Assembly (NCBI GenBank): GCA_038373885.1
Contig: JAWZYV010016594.1
Span: 1-64,000, forward strand
DNA: 64,000 nt
Source of the DNA: Cheiracanthium punctorium
Lineage: Eukaryota; Arthropoda; Arachnida; Araneae; Cheiracanthiidae
Direction: 5' to 3'
The translations under genes were made by a program, and so were the position numbers. Shown in pieces: positions 1 through 12,350 of this stretch. The notes beneath the pieces are model-generated. The model did no database searches, had not been told where the DNA came from, and saw nothing but the letters and a program-made list of their open reading frames with translations. Each line of letters begins with the position of its first letter. Position 1 is the first letter of the stretch.

Positions 1-2599
1 TTATTCTGTCAACTAACGTGTACCCGCAGAATGCTGACAGCTATGTTTTGATTGTTGATGATTGGTTTTTCGACCAATTTGGACGAAATATGGTGCCCTC
101 GTTAATCGCGACGTAGAACAGCCATTGCTTTAAAAAATATTAGTCAATAATTTTTAACGGTTTTTCTTGTCTTCCAATGCCAGAGATTCTACAATGAGCA
201 AGGAGCAAGTACAAGGGAGTTAATCAAAGCTCATTGTTTTCATATCGTACGTGCTACCGTTATAATTTTGGCTAGAATGTTGATAAAGTGGGCTATCAAT
301 TTTACACAGCAGTTGTTATTAGTCTAGGTTACCATAAGAACATTTTTTTATTTCTTAGTAAGAGTCTTTTTATTTTCTGATTCGGTGTGCACTACCAAAT
401 TATCTTACGGAAATTTTCCGCACCACCTCAAAGGGCATTTTGTTCCATTTTCAAAAATGCCTAACATCAATATAAGTGATTATGTTACAAAATTAAATAC
501 TTACATTACACCATTCTTACGGTGTTCTTATTTTAATATTTGAAAAAAAATAACTTTGTTTTATTTGAATTTGTTTTATTTGTTATGCACTGGCTATTTT
601 TAAGGTGTAAGTTTAAATCCTGAGATTTAAATTTACGTCTTTAATTTGACTGTTTTTCATAACTGGGATACATTATTGCAGCTTTACACAGTTCAATGTA
701 GTACGATCCAATCGATAACTTTTTTTTTTCAAGATATGCCTTAAGAGGTGTTGTAAGGGCTAAAACAGACTACATTACTTCGGTTAGCAATCGCAACGAA
801 CCTTTTCGATTCCCCCTCTTTGGGACAGTTTTCGCGTAACTTTTTATTGATGCTCCGCGCCAGCTTTAAAAGTACTTGTTCACGGTTTCATTAATTTATT
901 TTCATTGGTTTAAGTTTTATGATTGCTGTGGGATAGGCGTTATATTTCTCTGCCAAGTTTTTGTTCTCGACAATATCATGTTCTATGTTGCCATGCTCTT
1001 TTCACTGATTCCACCTTAATTCTACTTTCTTGGTAGGATGTATTGTTTTTCTGGTCGCCACCAGCCGTTATTTTAATATGTTTATTCAGCAGTCGTTTCC
1101 AATAAATAGTTTTTTTAGTACAGCACGTAGTCATTATTACTTTCAACTAAGTAATTTAATTTAATGAACCTGTGTTTTTGCGAATACTGTTTGCGTACCT
1201 GTGTTTTTTAGAATAGAAGCATCGGCACATATTTGCATCAATTCAGAACTGTAAAAAATCTCAAGGAACCTTTTTAACATTGGAAAGAAAAAGGTTCACA
1301 CATGTTGACGTCTGGAACGAAAGAGTTATTCAGAATCACATTTAAAATTTTCTAAAATCTCGTTTCGTCATATTTTTAAAATTTTGTGTAACCGTTGAAA
1401 ATTTGGTTTCACAAACACACACACAAAAAAAGAAATGAATGACACACCTTGGATAAAATAATTATTTTAAAAATCAAAGGTCGTAATGATCAACATTTAT
1501 ATTTCCTTTAAATATTTCAAAAATAAGATCAAATGAGTGTAAAAATAACACATTACGAACGTTATTGTGATAGATTTTTTTAAAATTCATATTCAAAATA
1601 AACTAAAACTGTAAGATTTTCTTTTTGTCATAAAACCCGAATCATTAAAATGTATGCACTAAAGTGTAATGTAAGTGTAATAAAAGAGTTTTACTTTCGG
1701 AAATTCTATATTGCGGACTTATTTCTTAAAGCCCTACTTTTCTCAGAAAAATTTAAGAATTTCTATGTTATCGATCTCTGAAACCGACGCTCAGCTTCCG
1801 TCATCACTTGTCCAGTTTCATCAAGGTTGAAATCGGGTTTTCTTCGATTTTTAAATTATCGCTTCACTGATTCGAATCAGTTGACCAAATGAGGGAAATA
1901 AACGAAAGTAAAGGTTTGAAGTTAGAGTAGAAGGGAGAGATGACATCTAGACCTGCTTTTAAGAGGTTTAGGAATAATACTTTTTTCTTAATCAAATCTT
2001 TCAGACTTGTTATGGATAAATTTCGCAGAGATCAACTCATATTTTCTTGTCACTTGTTGTGCTTTTTAATATTCGGTCAGAACGAAACGTATATTTGCAT
2101 CAATTCGCTATTCTACAGGCATTCCAGTAGGAATGCCACTTCTTGATGTTTCCCTCGCTTGTCGCAAAGACTGGCGTTGCAGAATTCCTTTCTTTCACAT
2201 TATAATAATCTTTCTGTGTTTTCTGGTGATTTATGTGTGTGCTAATGCATGCTTATGTGTGTTAACCCATTAAACGCCGCTATGAGAATAAGATAGAAAT
2301 TTTTAAATGTATATACATTTTTTACATACATTGCATGCCTCTATTATAGAACAGGTGAAATTGTTTTTTTAACTCAAAGCAATTAGGAAATATAGCATGT
2401 TCCCGTAGCGGGAGCCTTGGCATGTTATGGGGATAAATGTCTTTCTCCGTTTTGGATACAGCAATTCCTTTTTTTACGCAGATGCTGCTCAAAACTGTAT
2501 ATATAAAGTAATTATTTTTGTTGTTGATACTATAATGTACGAAATAACCAGCCTGTGAGTGAAAAACATTTCTTTATTGTTGAACGGTAGCAAAATCAA
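1..2599. other. A+T-rich stretch without a recognised gene
   Basis: I see no convincing gene, RNA or bounded mobile element here. Short open frames exist, the longest being 68 codons at 1940-2146, but none shows a recognisable domain, a good splice context or a coding-like composition. A small duplicated phrase CCTGTGTTTTT occurs near 1169 and 1199. Confidence 0.6.
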
Positions 2600-3245
2600 T
2601 CTGGAAATGCTATGACTTATGACTTGGAGGGGAGGCGCAAAAAAGGGCCAGGCACCGCGACCATGGGTCAATTGTATCATCCCAAAGCAATATGGAAAAG
2701 ACCCTACGAAAAGAGCCCAGTAGCAGATGCGAACATCAGCATAGACCTAACAGACATTTTGTGAAGCTCCCAGGGCTCAATGACATGGCGCCCAAGATGC
2801 TCAAACCTATAATCAGAGAAGTACTCACACTCACAGAGGATGTGTAAAGTAGTTTCCTCCTAAGAAGACAACACCGACAAGTGGGATCATCGACAACCTT
2901 CATTATGTTAAGATGCCTTTTAAGGCAACAGTGCCCAGTTAACAGGCCAATAGCCCTACGGAGACTGGACCTGTTGAGATACAGAAGTTCCTTGCATCTA
3001 ACACCACGAAAGCCAAGATTGATCTCTTTGGCCTGCCTCTGGCCATTACACTTAAGCCAGCTGGAATACTTAAGCTTGCTAAAGTGGCTAAACACTGTAA
3101 CATTTACTCGAGATACCGAGAACCGGCTCAGGTCCAAAAATAAAAAGAGCCAGAGCCCAACCTGGAAAGAGAATCCGCCATCTCATTACCAGGAATGCCA
3201 GAATGACCAGGAACCCAATACAGAGTAATTGGAAATGCTAACTAG
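2600..3245 (-). pseudogene. Non-LTR retrotransposon ORF2 C-terminal relic (RNase H region)
   Basis: This is a minus-strand fragment of the reverse-transcriptase polyprotein of a non-LTR (LINE) retrotransposon. Read on the minus strand, 3176-3221 encodes WVPGHSGIPGNEMAD, the RNase H signature with its histidine and the late aspartate. Further on, in another frame (roughly 3137-2736), comes a segment containing RRAIGLLTGHCCLKRHL and a Cys-rich DPTCRCCL, typical of the region after RNase H in such proteins. The reading frame shifts at least twice and carries stops, so it cannot make a protein. No reverse-transcriptase or endonuclease domain lies upstream on that strand, so the copy is truncated at its 5' side. 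The exact 3' end is unclear, and the clade (Jockey-like or I-like) is inferred. Confidence 0.8.
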
Positions 3246-4650
3246 TGGGAGGGCGCCAATGCTCCCGCTGTGGGAACAAGAAATATAAGCGTTCATAACA
3301 TTCCTCTATAGGAATCTATTAGTGCAGGATTTGAAGAATGTTGTTCTTCAAGATGTTGGTTTTAAATAAATGGCGTTATTAAACATTGGGGGTTGGGGTG
3401 GGGGACAGAACAAGTTAAGTGAACAAGTGCTTGCGTTAAAGCTACTATAAATAGGCAGAAATGTTTTATTATAATTATGATCTGACTAATGATCGCAAAG
3501 AAAATAGGAAGGAATGATGTGAGTTTCCAATAAAGCCCGTCATAATAAAAAGTGCTTTCATTATATATTAATTTTATTTTTTATTCCTATTAAGAGCAAT
3601 GTATTTTTAATTGAAAACCAATAGAAATTTGAATTATTCCTTGTGATAGGTTGCGGGACAAACAAAATCTGCAAAGCTACATTTTTTTTTAAAGGAAACA
3701 TGTAAATAAGTAAATAAATACCTACATGTAAAAAGAGTTTGATAATTTATAGTTCGAAGCTTTTTTTTTAAATTTTTCATGATTACGTTAGCTTAGTTAG
3801 AGTGTCAAACTGTGAAAATAAATTAAAATGAAACCCATCTAATTACTAGATTTTTTTTATTTGCACTTGAATTTCAAATTTTGGGTTATTCAAGAAAAGT
3901 TTAAAAATCAAATTAACTATTGATTTTCGGTCATTAATATGTTGGGATTGAAATTGTAGCATTTTGGCTCCCCTGTCACGTCTTACCAGGAATACGTGGA
4001 TTTATCAGTAACCGTCTATAACAAAAAATATGCTTATACAGACAAATACAATAATCTACATTTAGAAAACATTCTATGATTAAGAAACGGGATTTTAAAA
4101 AGTTCTTCTAGTGCTCAGTTTACTCTGCAAATTATAAAACATATTTGTAAATATGAACAATTTCTCTGCTGTGAATACTTCCCAAATAATAGAATATGAA
4201 GAAGTCCTTCTACAAGAATGTTTAATTTTCCTATTTCATACTAATTGTTTATGCTTATAATTAATTATTATTATCTTATATATTGAGTAATGCAATTCAA
4301 TAGGAACACATTCAATTATTGAATGAATAAAGTTAAATACTAAATAATTTCTGCTATTTAATAAATAAAGTTCGTTTCTGTGTGTGTGGCCTTCTGTAAA
4401 CATTAACATTGAGCTACCCTATATTAATGAGAAGCGTTCTTTAAAATCTGCAAAAATGTGTAACATATTGAAATAAATCTCCTTTTCCTATTACTAGCTT
4501 TTTTTCACACACGAACTGAAATAATCTGAACAGCAAACCGAAATTTTAATATCTTATGAGATAAACTAAAACGTTTACTGAGTTACATGAATTATATAAT
4601 ACTACCAATATTGTTAAGTCATAATGGTTTTCAAGAAATTCCAATGGATA
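3246..4650. other. A+T-rich stretch, nothing recognised
   Basis: There is no supported gene or bounded element. A G-rich tract at about 3389-3405 (three G runs) follows the LINE relic. Confidence 0.55.
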
Positions 4651-4651
4651 A

Positions 4652-4725
4652 GTCATAGCTGCCAACTCCTCCGACTTTTTTGGGAGATTGCCCACCACAA
4701 ATGAAAAGGATACCACAAATTGATA
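4652..4725. repeat. Family A MITE, one end only
   Basis: The sequence starts CATAGCTGCCAACTCCTCCG and continues into GGGAGATTGCCCACCAC, which is the left end of family A seen in full at 45880 and 52961. No matching right end follows, so this is a decayed or truncated copy. Confidence 0.6.
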
Positions 4726-4830
4726 TCCCAAAACAAATTGACTGCTGTTTCAAAGCGTTAGGTACCGAAAGTTCTGTCGAAAACAGAAAGCAGCGAAGGA
4801 AAAAACTGCGTACACCACTGAAATAGCCAC

Positions 4831-4930
4831 TGTACGATGGCCACATCCCTTAGGTCACATGGCTCTTAGAGGGAAAAAGGGTGTCTCGAAAATGCCGACG
4901 CCCCAGAGTAACTTTCTCGTCATCCACGAT
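4831..4930. repeat. Family D MITE, right half
   Basis: It contains GATGGCCACATCCC, TTAGGTCACATGGCTCTTAG and GTGTCTCGAAAATGCCGACG, matching the right half of the near-palindromic family D copy at 57449-57656. The left half is missing. Confidence 0.65.
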
Positions 4931-6431
4931 GGGACATACAAATGTAGCAAACGGGTGCATTTATTACATGCGGGTCTTAAAAATTTACATAAGCAACAAT
5001 TGATCAGATTTCACCATATCCTTGAAATAAAAGGGACGAAATTTGAGTGATATAATCAATATAAGTTAAATATTCTAGAACCTGTAGATTTTCGTTCGTC
5101 AAAAATATAATAGCAGTATACGTGGCCGAGTTGAAGCAAAAGGTTTATAAAGGTTACTTAAGGTTGTAAAGGTTACTTCAAATTTTTGTTTGCAACAGGG
5201 CTCTGTAAAATCCCGTTAGCAAACATTGTCAAAAATAATTAAAATTACATGGCCTTGAAAAACATTCCCATTTAAAACTTATCTCGCATTTCTTCATCCG
5301 ACATTTGTCCAAGAGTATTTTGCAACATGGCGTTCATGTTAGATCTTCAAATGAAGGTTTGGACAAATTTTGTAGAATTGTTCCCATTCAGTACGGATTA
5401 TACGTATTTAGAAAAACCAGAAAATTTTTAAACAAAATATTTATAGTAAAATAAGTAGGTAACGATCGATGTGAGCTTCGCTGTGCGTGTTCTATATGGA
5501 GTAATCACGTTATGGCTATCGCAAAGCTGTTGCTTACCGATAACCTGGTGATATTTGAATATTAATGTTTAGGAACTCTGGTTTAAAGCTGCAATCGAAG
5601 TCTTCTTAATTGAGTTGTTGCAGATTGTTCTTAACTCCAAATAAAATAATCCAGAAAAGTATTGGCGGATTTTATATAAAGGGTAGTAATAAAAAAAGCT
5701 GTTAGTACATAGACCTCTAGCAGCCGTTTCTTTCAACAGATGAAAATGAGACATCAGATAAGATATTCGGAGGTTTTAGCTCGCCATTCATTGGACGGCA
5801 ACAAAGTAACTCTCGTGATTATGGTGACGGAAACAAAAACTCGAAATTTTTAGATGACACATTTACTCTTCCCTTCGCAAATGCTCAGCGCCTGCAGAAA
5901 TCCTAAAGAGCCTTAAAACGGTCGAATATAAAAAAACGGAGGCATTACGCATGAACAAAAAACAGCTCTACGAACGGCCTAAAAAAACACGGTAGAAATT
6001 TTCATTTGATAAAGGCAAGATACCAATCGTAGAATGTCACTCTCCATTTACCGGTCATAAAACATGTTGCAGTTTTAATTTTTCAGTGGAAAACTCACAC
6101 ATGCCAACGAAATGACTCTGGCAGCGAAACTACGTGGAAAATTAGGAAAAGTTTATCATCAGTATCATTTTAATGGCGTGGAAGACTTGCATGTTTGCCG
6201 TCAAAACTGTCGCCAAATACATGCCCGACAAGTTCTGCGTGATGTAGAAAAGATATAATGGCAGTTTCATGTGAATGGATTTTTTATTTACTGTTCAAAA
6301 AGAAAAGGATGAGCTCTACTTCGGTCAGAACTCTTTCAAATGAACACAGAACACTGGACTTTGGAATCGGCCATTTTGAGGCCTTTATTATAGGAGGTGA
6401 CTCCTGAGGACGCTGTTGTGCAAATACATCA
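4931..6431. other. Mostly featureless; one unresolved short open frame
   Basis: A plus-strand frame at about 6088-6261 is open for some 57 codons after a pyrimidine-rich AG (TTTAATTTTTCAG) and reads coding-like around LAAKLRGKLGKVYHQY, ending at TAA. It has no initiator context, and I recognise no family. The small repeat AAGGTTACTT occurs twice near 5151-5178. Otherwise nothing is seen. Confidence 0.3.
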
Positions 6432-6445
6432 ATTACGATACGTGT
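6432..6445. repeat. Left 14-bp target-site duplication of the Penelope dimer
   Basis: ATTACGATACGTGT occurs here and again at 20422-20435, immediately bracketing the inverted pair of Penelope-like copies. An exact 14-bp match at both outer borders is best read as a target-site duplication made when the dimer integrated. Confidence 0.8.
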
Positions 6446-7087
6446 TAAAATTTTTTATTTGGGAATACCTTATTCCCCTGTACATGATATATATTTCGGT
6501 TACACACATAACCATCTTCAGTCGTTTCTGGATCTCTCACTAATGGCGGCTTCCTTTTATATCACTTCGTTCTTCTTGAAAGTTCGATGAATGACGTCAT
6601 CCCATGATTGGTCGATTGTATGAAGCGCATCGTTGATGCTGCCATCTGTCGTCATTATTTCTAAGCTCTCACGAATGTAGGCATATATACTATTTTTAAA
6701 GTTGGCTATTTTTTTTTAATATTTTTAAAATCAATGGTAATGGGCTCTTTCAAAGCAAGACGGGCCAGAGCGGTACTTTGTTTCTGGAGGTTAATGTCTT
6801 TAAAATGTTCGTTTTTTCGCTCTTTAATTTTCCTTTTTGTAACGCTGATGTAGCAATTTTCTTTATTAGTATCGTTTGACATAAAATTAATTTTATAGAT
6901 CCCTGCGGTTTCGATGGGGTTGATTGGGTCTTTTTCCGATCTAATGCGCTGAAAAATTGTTTTATTAGGTTTAATTGGAATACGGAAGTTCTTTTTACTG
7001 GCGATATTAGAAAGTTTATTGGCTATCCCTCGGCTAAAGGGGATAGCGGTAGTAAAACGTGGTTTATCTTTTTGACGGTTGTCTATA
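6446..7087 (-). pseudogene. Penelope-like element, minus-strand arm (GIY-YIG region), interrupted
   Basis: This is the reverse complement of the plus-strand Penelope-like arm at 19739-20380, matching nearly base for base from the 3' terminus inward. It encodes the region leading into the GIY-YIG endonuclease domain of a Penelope-like polyprotein. An A run that is 7 long in the plus arm is 9 long here and is followed by TAG, so the frame is broken. The C-terminal end also differs from the other arm (a TAA shortly after HRTFKKNEVI). The arm stops at 7087 where the 12.45-kb element begins, and resumes at 19541. The reverse-transcriptase part of the family is absent. Confidence 0.85.
7086..7087. 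repeat. TA duplication, left
   Basis: The uninterrupted target in the other Penelope arm reads GTCTATAACATTT. In the interrupted arm GTCTATA is followed by the element, and after the element TAACATTT resumes, so TA is present on both sides (7086-7087 and 19541-19542). A 0-bp duplication with a 2-bp longer terminal repeat is formally equivalent. Confidence 0.75.
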
Positions 7088-7325
7088 CTCTCTTAAAAAT
7101 TTAGAGTGACATTGTCACTCTTACAAAAAGTCACCGGCAAATGATCCCAGATAGAGTGAGAAAACTGCATTATGACTCTTCATCGATAGGATTCTGTCAC
7201 CCTAACTGCAAGAGTGAGACAATGTCACTCTTAGAGTAAGGGTGAAGGCGCTATCTGCTCACTCTAGCGAGAGAGTCACCACATTTCCCATGATGCGTTC
7301 ACTTCAGCAGGAGTGAGTGCGTTGC
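7088..7325. repeat. Left subterminal repeat array of the 12.45-kb element
   Basis: It holds about eight copies of an AGAGTGA/TCACTCT core in both orientations, some paired as small palindromes such as AAGAGTGAGACAATGTCACT near 7211. The density falls off beyond 7320. Such arrays are usually binding sites for the mobilising protein, but that role is inferred here. Confidence 0.75.
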
Positions 7326-7422
7326 TTCCATACCCAAACGACGCCATATTGGAATTGGACTGCAGTTGCGAAGTACCAACTGCATACAAGTAATGGAATA
7401 CTTTTAGCTAACACAAGTAAGT
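7326..7422 (+). promoter_or_regulatory. Possible promoter and 5' noncoding exon of the 12.45-kb element
   Basis: Just inside the left array lies CGACGCCATATTGGAATTGG, which contains a YY1-like GCCAT and a CCATATTGG CArG-type box. It is followed about 70 bp later by the donor-like ACACAA|GTAAGT. This resembles a promoter plus a short untranslated first exon. It is an inference from motifs only. Confidence 0.3.
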
Positions 7423-8191
7423 AAAACCTTATAACTTTTCAATTATTGTAAATGTTATTTAAAATTTGATAATTCACAACATATAAGATACATTGATTCA
7501 GTGTCGGATCCATTAGGACTCCAGCTCTTCCGACAGACATTGCTTTGGTTAGGGTTAACATTTTGCTTTACTATACATTTTGTTTTTAAGACTTAAACAA
7601 GCCTGCTTCTTTTAATTTTATACCCTTCCGAGAAATTGATCTTTGGATCCGTCTCTATACTTGATCGTAGTATGTTATTTATGCTTATATAGCTGAAATC
7701 TTGCATTCGTTTTTTGTTTCTGTATATAATATTTGAGCATGTTTTGATGCGTGTTTGTAAATCGGTGGTGCAGTCAGGATTTTATTTCGGGGGTGGAGAG
7801 GGCTCTAACCTGTGTATCAAATTGTAAGCAAGCTGTTTCAACTGTAGCCTCAGTATCAAATTTTAAACTAAGTAAAGGGTCAGATTTTTAGGAAGGATAC
7901 GAGCCTGTTGCAAAAAGTATAAACAAAATTTTAAATCAAAAGCAGAAAATAATGATCAATTATATATTGTATGCAATTTATATTGAAATAAATTATAAAC
8001 GTGGGAAAAAAAATATTTTGTGATTAAATTTCAATATGTCTATGTGCATCATTTTATCTTATTGCACATTCTAGCACAGATTCACGCTTAGAATATACAT
8101 ATATACGTTGTTAGATCAAAATAACCGCTCTGTTGTTGTGGTGTAATATTTCCCTCTCCACTTTTTACACATACACAAACCTCTCTCTCAT

Positions 8192-8280
8192 ATGGTAAAG
8201 TGGATAATTTACGATCGAACACCCCAGATGGCCTCAGGAAAGTCCACTTTTAAATCAGGGAAACCAGCTGAAAGTAGCAG
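8192..8280 (+). CDS. Candidate coding exon 1 in the 12.45-kb element
   Basis: An ATG at 8192 opens 29 codons (starting MVKWIIYDRTPQMASG, rich in Ser, Lys and Gly) up to a donor-like GCAG|GTGATT at 8280. It ends two bases into a codon, which fits the first base of the candidate exon at 11485. No acceptor is visible immediately upstream, so it would be a first coding exon. I do not recognise the protein. Confidence 0.3.
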
Positions 8281-8619
8281 GTGATTCAGAATGTGTGAGC
8301 TTTCATTAGTAGTACGAAAAACACAAGGGATACTTGCTGGTAAACTGATTCAACGCGGAAAAAAAGTTATTGTTTTTGGTGTTAAATGCGAGATTTTTGG
8401 AATTGAAAAGTTTGTATACTGTTTAAGGATAATTCAATAGTATAGTAACGGATAAGTTTAATATTACTGGTAATAAAGGTAAGTGTTACAATATTAAATT
8501 TAGTAATACAGTATTAATTTTAGAGCCTTGCAGATTTTGGTATGGTAGATTTTATGTCTTCTGTTGTGTATCAATATTGGTAAATAAAATTCTCAAATTG
8601 GTAAAACTTACCTTTTAGC

Positions 8620-9290
8620 CTAGATACCAATTCAAAATAATGCTAATTTTTTTCTATTGAATTTAATTAACATATGAAATATATCCATAATATTGGCTAT
8701 ATACTGGAAATGTTTCTGAAGTAATTCCATTACTGATAAAGTTTTTAATAGTAGCAAGTTAGTAGTTAGCCCAAATATCTTTACAATGTGTTCACAATAT
8801 TAAGTAAAAATTCGAAATATTTATAATGTATTCTTAATATTGACAAGTAATTTTTAAAAATATTTTTATACCATTTTATTATTTTTCTAATGCTAATATA
8901 CTCAATCCTTCACATTGTTATTATATTGGAAATAAAAACTAACATTGGTAAAAATTAGCAACATTTATCCATTATATTGTCCATGTTAATGAATTAAATT
9001 AAATATATTTAAAATGTATCCACACAGTATTGTGTGTATATTATAAATTTCCCTCATATTGTACTAACAAATATTTTTAATGTGTCGGCATCTTAATATC
9101 ACAGTAATGGTGAATTAAGACTGTTTATCTACTGTACATTATTTCAAAATTTAAAATCTGATAAATAATTTTAGGTGCATTTATGTACAAATTGCTGAAA
9201 AATATATTTTAATAATTAAGTCAAATACTACTGAAAATCCTGTGATGATAAGACCATGATTATCACAGGAGCAAGGAGGGCACATGCCCC
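8620..9290. repeat. Internal A+T-rich repeat R, direct copy 1
   Basis: It is full of AATATTGG and WAATATTRR phrases and aligns by eye along its length with 10360-11105. Shared landmarks are CCCAAATRTNTTTAMAATGT, CTAATATTGACAAGTAATT-like strings and ATTATCAYRGG near the end. It is related in inverted orientation to parts of 17860-18960. There is no coding content. Confidence 0.7.
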
Positions 9291-9951
9291 AGACACCCCA
9301 TTTTAAAGGGTCCTTAAATTTTTTCAGAATATGAATTTAGTTTATTAAATTTTCATTCTAAGATACTAAATGCCTGGTTTTTTTTTTCTAAAAGTTGGAT
9401 GTGTGTGTGGCAAAATAGATCCCAAATGGATGAGCCGATTTTAATGTAGTTTGTTTTATTTTAAAGATGGTATAATCAGAACGGTTCTTCATTGTATTTG
9501 ATAATATTCACTTCATCTATTCCCCTTAAATAAAGCTTACTTTACACTTGTTCAGTCTAAGACAATTCAAATAATATTGTTGACATTCAATTAATTTTGA
9601 TTGCTGAATTATTTCTGTAATGTTATGGGAAAAGCCATGCTTTGAGTTGCCTTTTTTTAAGACTTCATTTTTAATAAAGGTTATTTCACATATTGCATAG
9701 GAAATGTTCATAAACTTAAAATTTATCTAGCATATTTCATTTTAAATTCATTTAATCAGAACATATCTTTGCAGATTGAAAAAACATACTTAAGTGGGGG
9801 GGGTGGAGTGAGTTTGGCTTAGGGACGTATCTAAACCTTAAAAATTTCAAGCTGAACTTTCAAAATTACCCACGAATATGTAATTTTCTCCATTTCTTAT
9901 GTTTACTTATTTCGAGGGTGGCTGAAGCCCCACCAGTCACCCTCTGGCCAA

Positions 9952-10190
9952 GGACGTACCCAGGAAGGGGGGTGGGGGTCTGTAACACCTCCGAAATTTC
10001 AGTTTTTATTAACAAAGCAATAATGGTGAAGTCTTTTTGTGAAAATTTCTGCCTTTTTCATCGTTTGGACCCCCTCCGAAATTTTTGGACCCTCCCAAAA
10101 TTTTTTTTGGGGTATGTCCCTGCCCCTGCTCTCCTCTCCTAGGGGGGGAGCAAGTTCCCTACCTTGAGCCCCCCCCTTATGTGTGCCCAT
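9952..10190. repeat. G/C-run interspersed repeat, copy 1
   Basis: It begins GGACGTACCCAGGAAGGGGG, contains TTTTTATTAACAAAGCAATAATG and ends in C-rich sequence with TATGTCCCTGCCCC. The same elements occur inverted at 19105-19255. This is a short interspersed repeat of unknown class. The internal GGACCCCCTCCGAAATTTTT is repeated in shorter form next to it. Confidence 0.6.
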
Positions 10191-10250
10191 ATCATTAATG
10201 TTATATTTTTCAAGTATTTAATATTATTCTGTGGTTTTCTGAACTTGCAG

Positions 10251-10343
10251 GTAGCAGAACAGATTTCATTATTTATTGACATTGTTGAGAAAGCAGACAG
10301 CATGGATTTCAGAGTTTGGGTCTTCTACTGGGTATCATTAAGG
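10251..10343 (+). other. Exon-like open segment of 31 codons
   Basis: A good acceptor (GAACTTGCAG) precedes, and a donor-like AGG|GTAAAT ends, a 93-base segment open in one frame that contains VAEQISLFIDIVEKADSMDF and then an aromatic-rich stretch. It reads coding-like, but its phase does not join the candidate exons at 8192 and 11485. It is either an alternative exon, part of a different transcript, or chance. Confidence 0.25.
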
Positions 10344-10359
10344 GTAAATAAATTTATGA

Positions 10360-11105
10360 TATTGGTAAAATTTACTTAAAAATTCAAAATAATTTTAATC
10401 CTTTTTCTACTGAATTTAAATGAAATGTATCTGCAATATTGCCTATATTTTGGAAGTAGTTCTGAAGTAGTTTCATTACCAATAAACTTTCAAATAGCAC
10501 CTCACAGGATTGTAAAACATTGAAAACCCAAACCAGTATTTTTACATAGCAGCAAGTTAATATTTAGCCCAAATGTATTTAAAATGTATCCACAATATTA
10601 GGTAAACATTGGTAATATTTCTAATGTATTCCTAATATTGACAAGTAATTAATTTTATAGTATTTTTATTTTGTCATGTTCATATACTTAATTATTCAAT
10701 ATTATCATTAAATTGGAAATAAATACTAATGTAAATTGTAGCAAATTAATATTTACCCATTATATTGTCAATCTTAATGAATTTAAATTAAATTTATTTA
10801 AAATGTATCCACAATATTGGGTGTATATTTCAAATATTCCTCATATATATTGCACAAGTATATATTTTTGATATGTTAGCATCTTAATATATTATTACTT
10901 GCGAATTTTCACTGTTTATCTGTTACACATTATTTTTGCATTTAAAATCTGAAATAATTTTAAATGCATTCATATACAAATTTCTGAAAAATATATCTTA
11001 ATAAATAAGTCAAATATTACTGAAAAATATATCTTAATAAATAAGTCAAATATTACTGAAAAATTTAATGTAATATGATTGTTCCCTGATTATCATGGGC
11101 AAGCG
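10360..11105. repeat. Internal A+T-rich repeat R, direct copy 2
   Basis: This is the second direct copy of the repeat at 8620-9290, diverged but collinear. It contains an extra tandem duplication of 39 bp at about 10986-11063 (ATATCTTAATAAATAAGTCA repeated). Confidence 0.7.
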
Positions 11106-11484
11106 GGTAAATACTGTGGAAAATACAGAAAGACAATTGTCAGAGTCGGTGAAGAAACAAAATGTAAGGGGGCCCCCATTTAGACCCATACTTCTGACTC
11201 AAGCGACTTTATGTCGTAATTGCTGCCTGGATTTGAGATTGGGTGGGGGGGGACTGAAGCCCTATAGCCACTCATCCCATTACCCCTCGATCTACCACCG
11301 AATCATTTGTTCTTGTGATAATGTTTAAATGTAAATTTTAACTGAAGACTCCTACCTTGGGTGGTCATTAGTTAAATATATATAAATTGATAATAAATGA
11401 ATATTCATATAAATTGGTTGCTTTAGAAAACGAGACTTTTAGAATGTTTTTTATGTACTGAATACTCATTTTCTTGAAATATAG

Positions 11485-11572
11485 GAGAGTTAATAACAGC
11501 GATGACTGGGTGATTTTTCAAGAACCTTTGATAAGGGTGAATACTACTTTGGATGTCTTTAGATATAAGTAT
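11485..11572 (+). CDS. Candidate coding exon 2 in the 12.45-kb element
   Basis: After the acceptor-like ATATAG, one frame is open and reads RVNNSDDWVIFQEPLIRVN followed by TTLDVFRYK. Two donors are possible: TATAA|GTATGT after 11568 or AGTAT|GTATTT after 11572. The second gives phase 0 and keeps the next two candidate exons open. This is the most protein-like segment inside the element, but I recognise no family. Confidence 0.35.
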
Positions 11573-12268
11573 GTATTTATTTTTAATTATTTACTGTTTC
11601 AGTGTATTTTTAAATTTGGGAGTTAATTTTATATTCATATCATATGTTATAAATGTTCCTTATACACATGTCTGTGTAAATTTTATATTATTATTATTAT
11701 TTGCATTGCAAAGCATCCCATTTTAGAAGAATGTATATCTTAAGCACTGAATCAGATGGGTAGTAGATTTCTCACAAAAATTGTGTTTCATTAAGTGTCT
11801 CACTGAGTAGAAACAAAATGTTTCAATCAAGTTATTATTTTTTTTTTTTACAAGAAATAATGCAATTTCTGAACAGGTTTTAAAAGAATTCAACTATGTC
11901 AGAAATTTGAAAATTCAGAATTTCTCTTCACAAGCTGTATTTATGGCAATACAAATGGTTAATTTATAGAAGTGAAATACTCAGAGAAAAATTTATAACA
12001 TATTGTATTGTCCCAAATAGAGGGAGAATTAGCCATCAGATACAGTTTCCACTTTCGTGAATTTCTCCCTAAAAATGGGATAAGACCTGCAGTTTTGTTG
12101 TTCTATAAAAGTTCATCATGCTGTCTATGAAGAAGCATTCTGAATTATACCGAGTTTTTGAGAAGCCTCTCTTTAAAGCTTGCAGAGCCAAGTGATGAAT
12201 AAAATATGTTGCAAGAAAAACTGATTGATTTTGGCTGTTTATCACTTTATTATCTTTTTATTTTCTAG

Positions 12269-12350
12269 TACTCTGAACTGGTCCTGTGGAAAACCATTGA
12301 ATTTTTGTCAGTGGCATGCTGTAAAAGAGAAGAAACTATTGGCATTATAA
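12269..12350 (+). CDS. Candidate coding exon 3 in the 12.45-kb element
   Basis: It is preceded by the acceptor TTTTATTTTCTAG and followed by a weak donor AA|GTGGTA. In phase 0 it reads YSELVLWKTIEFLSVACC and then KREETIGII, open throughout with one base left over. In the alternative phase it ends in TAA just before the donor. Neither product is recognised. Confidence 0.3.

Noticed and set aside
2736..3228. Overlapping open frames on both strands (133 and 115 codons) as host genes
   Set aside because: The minus strand encodes RNase H and the C-terminal tail of a LINE in broken frames. The plus frame is its shadow.
10251..10343. Exon-like segment as part of the four-exon model
   Set aside because: Its phase gives a stop when joined to the exon at 8192 and does not join to 11485. 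Kept only as a low-confidence segment.
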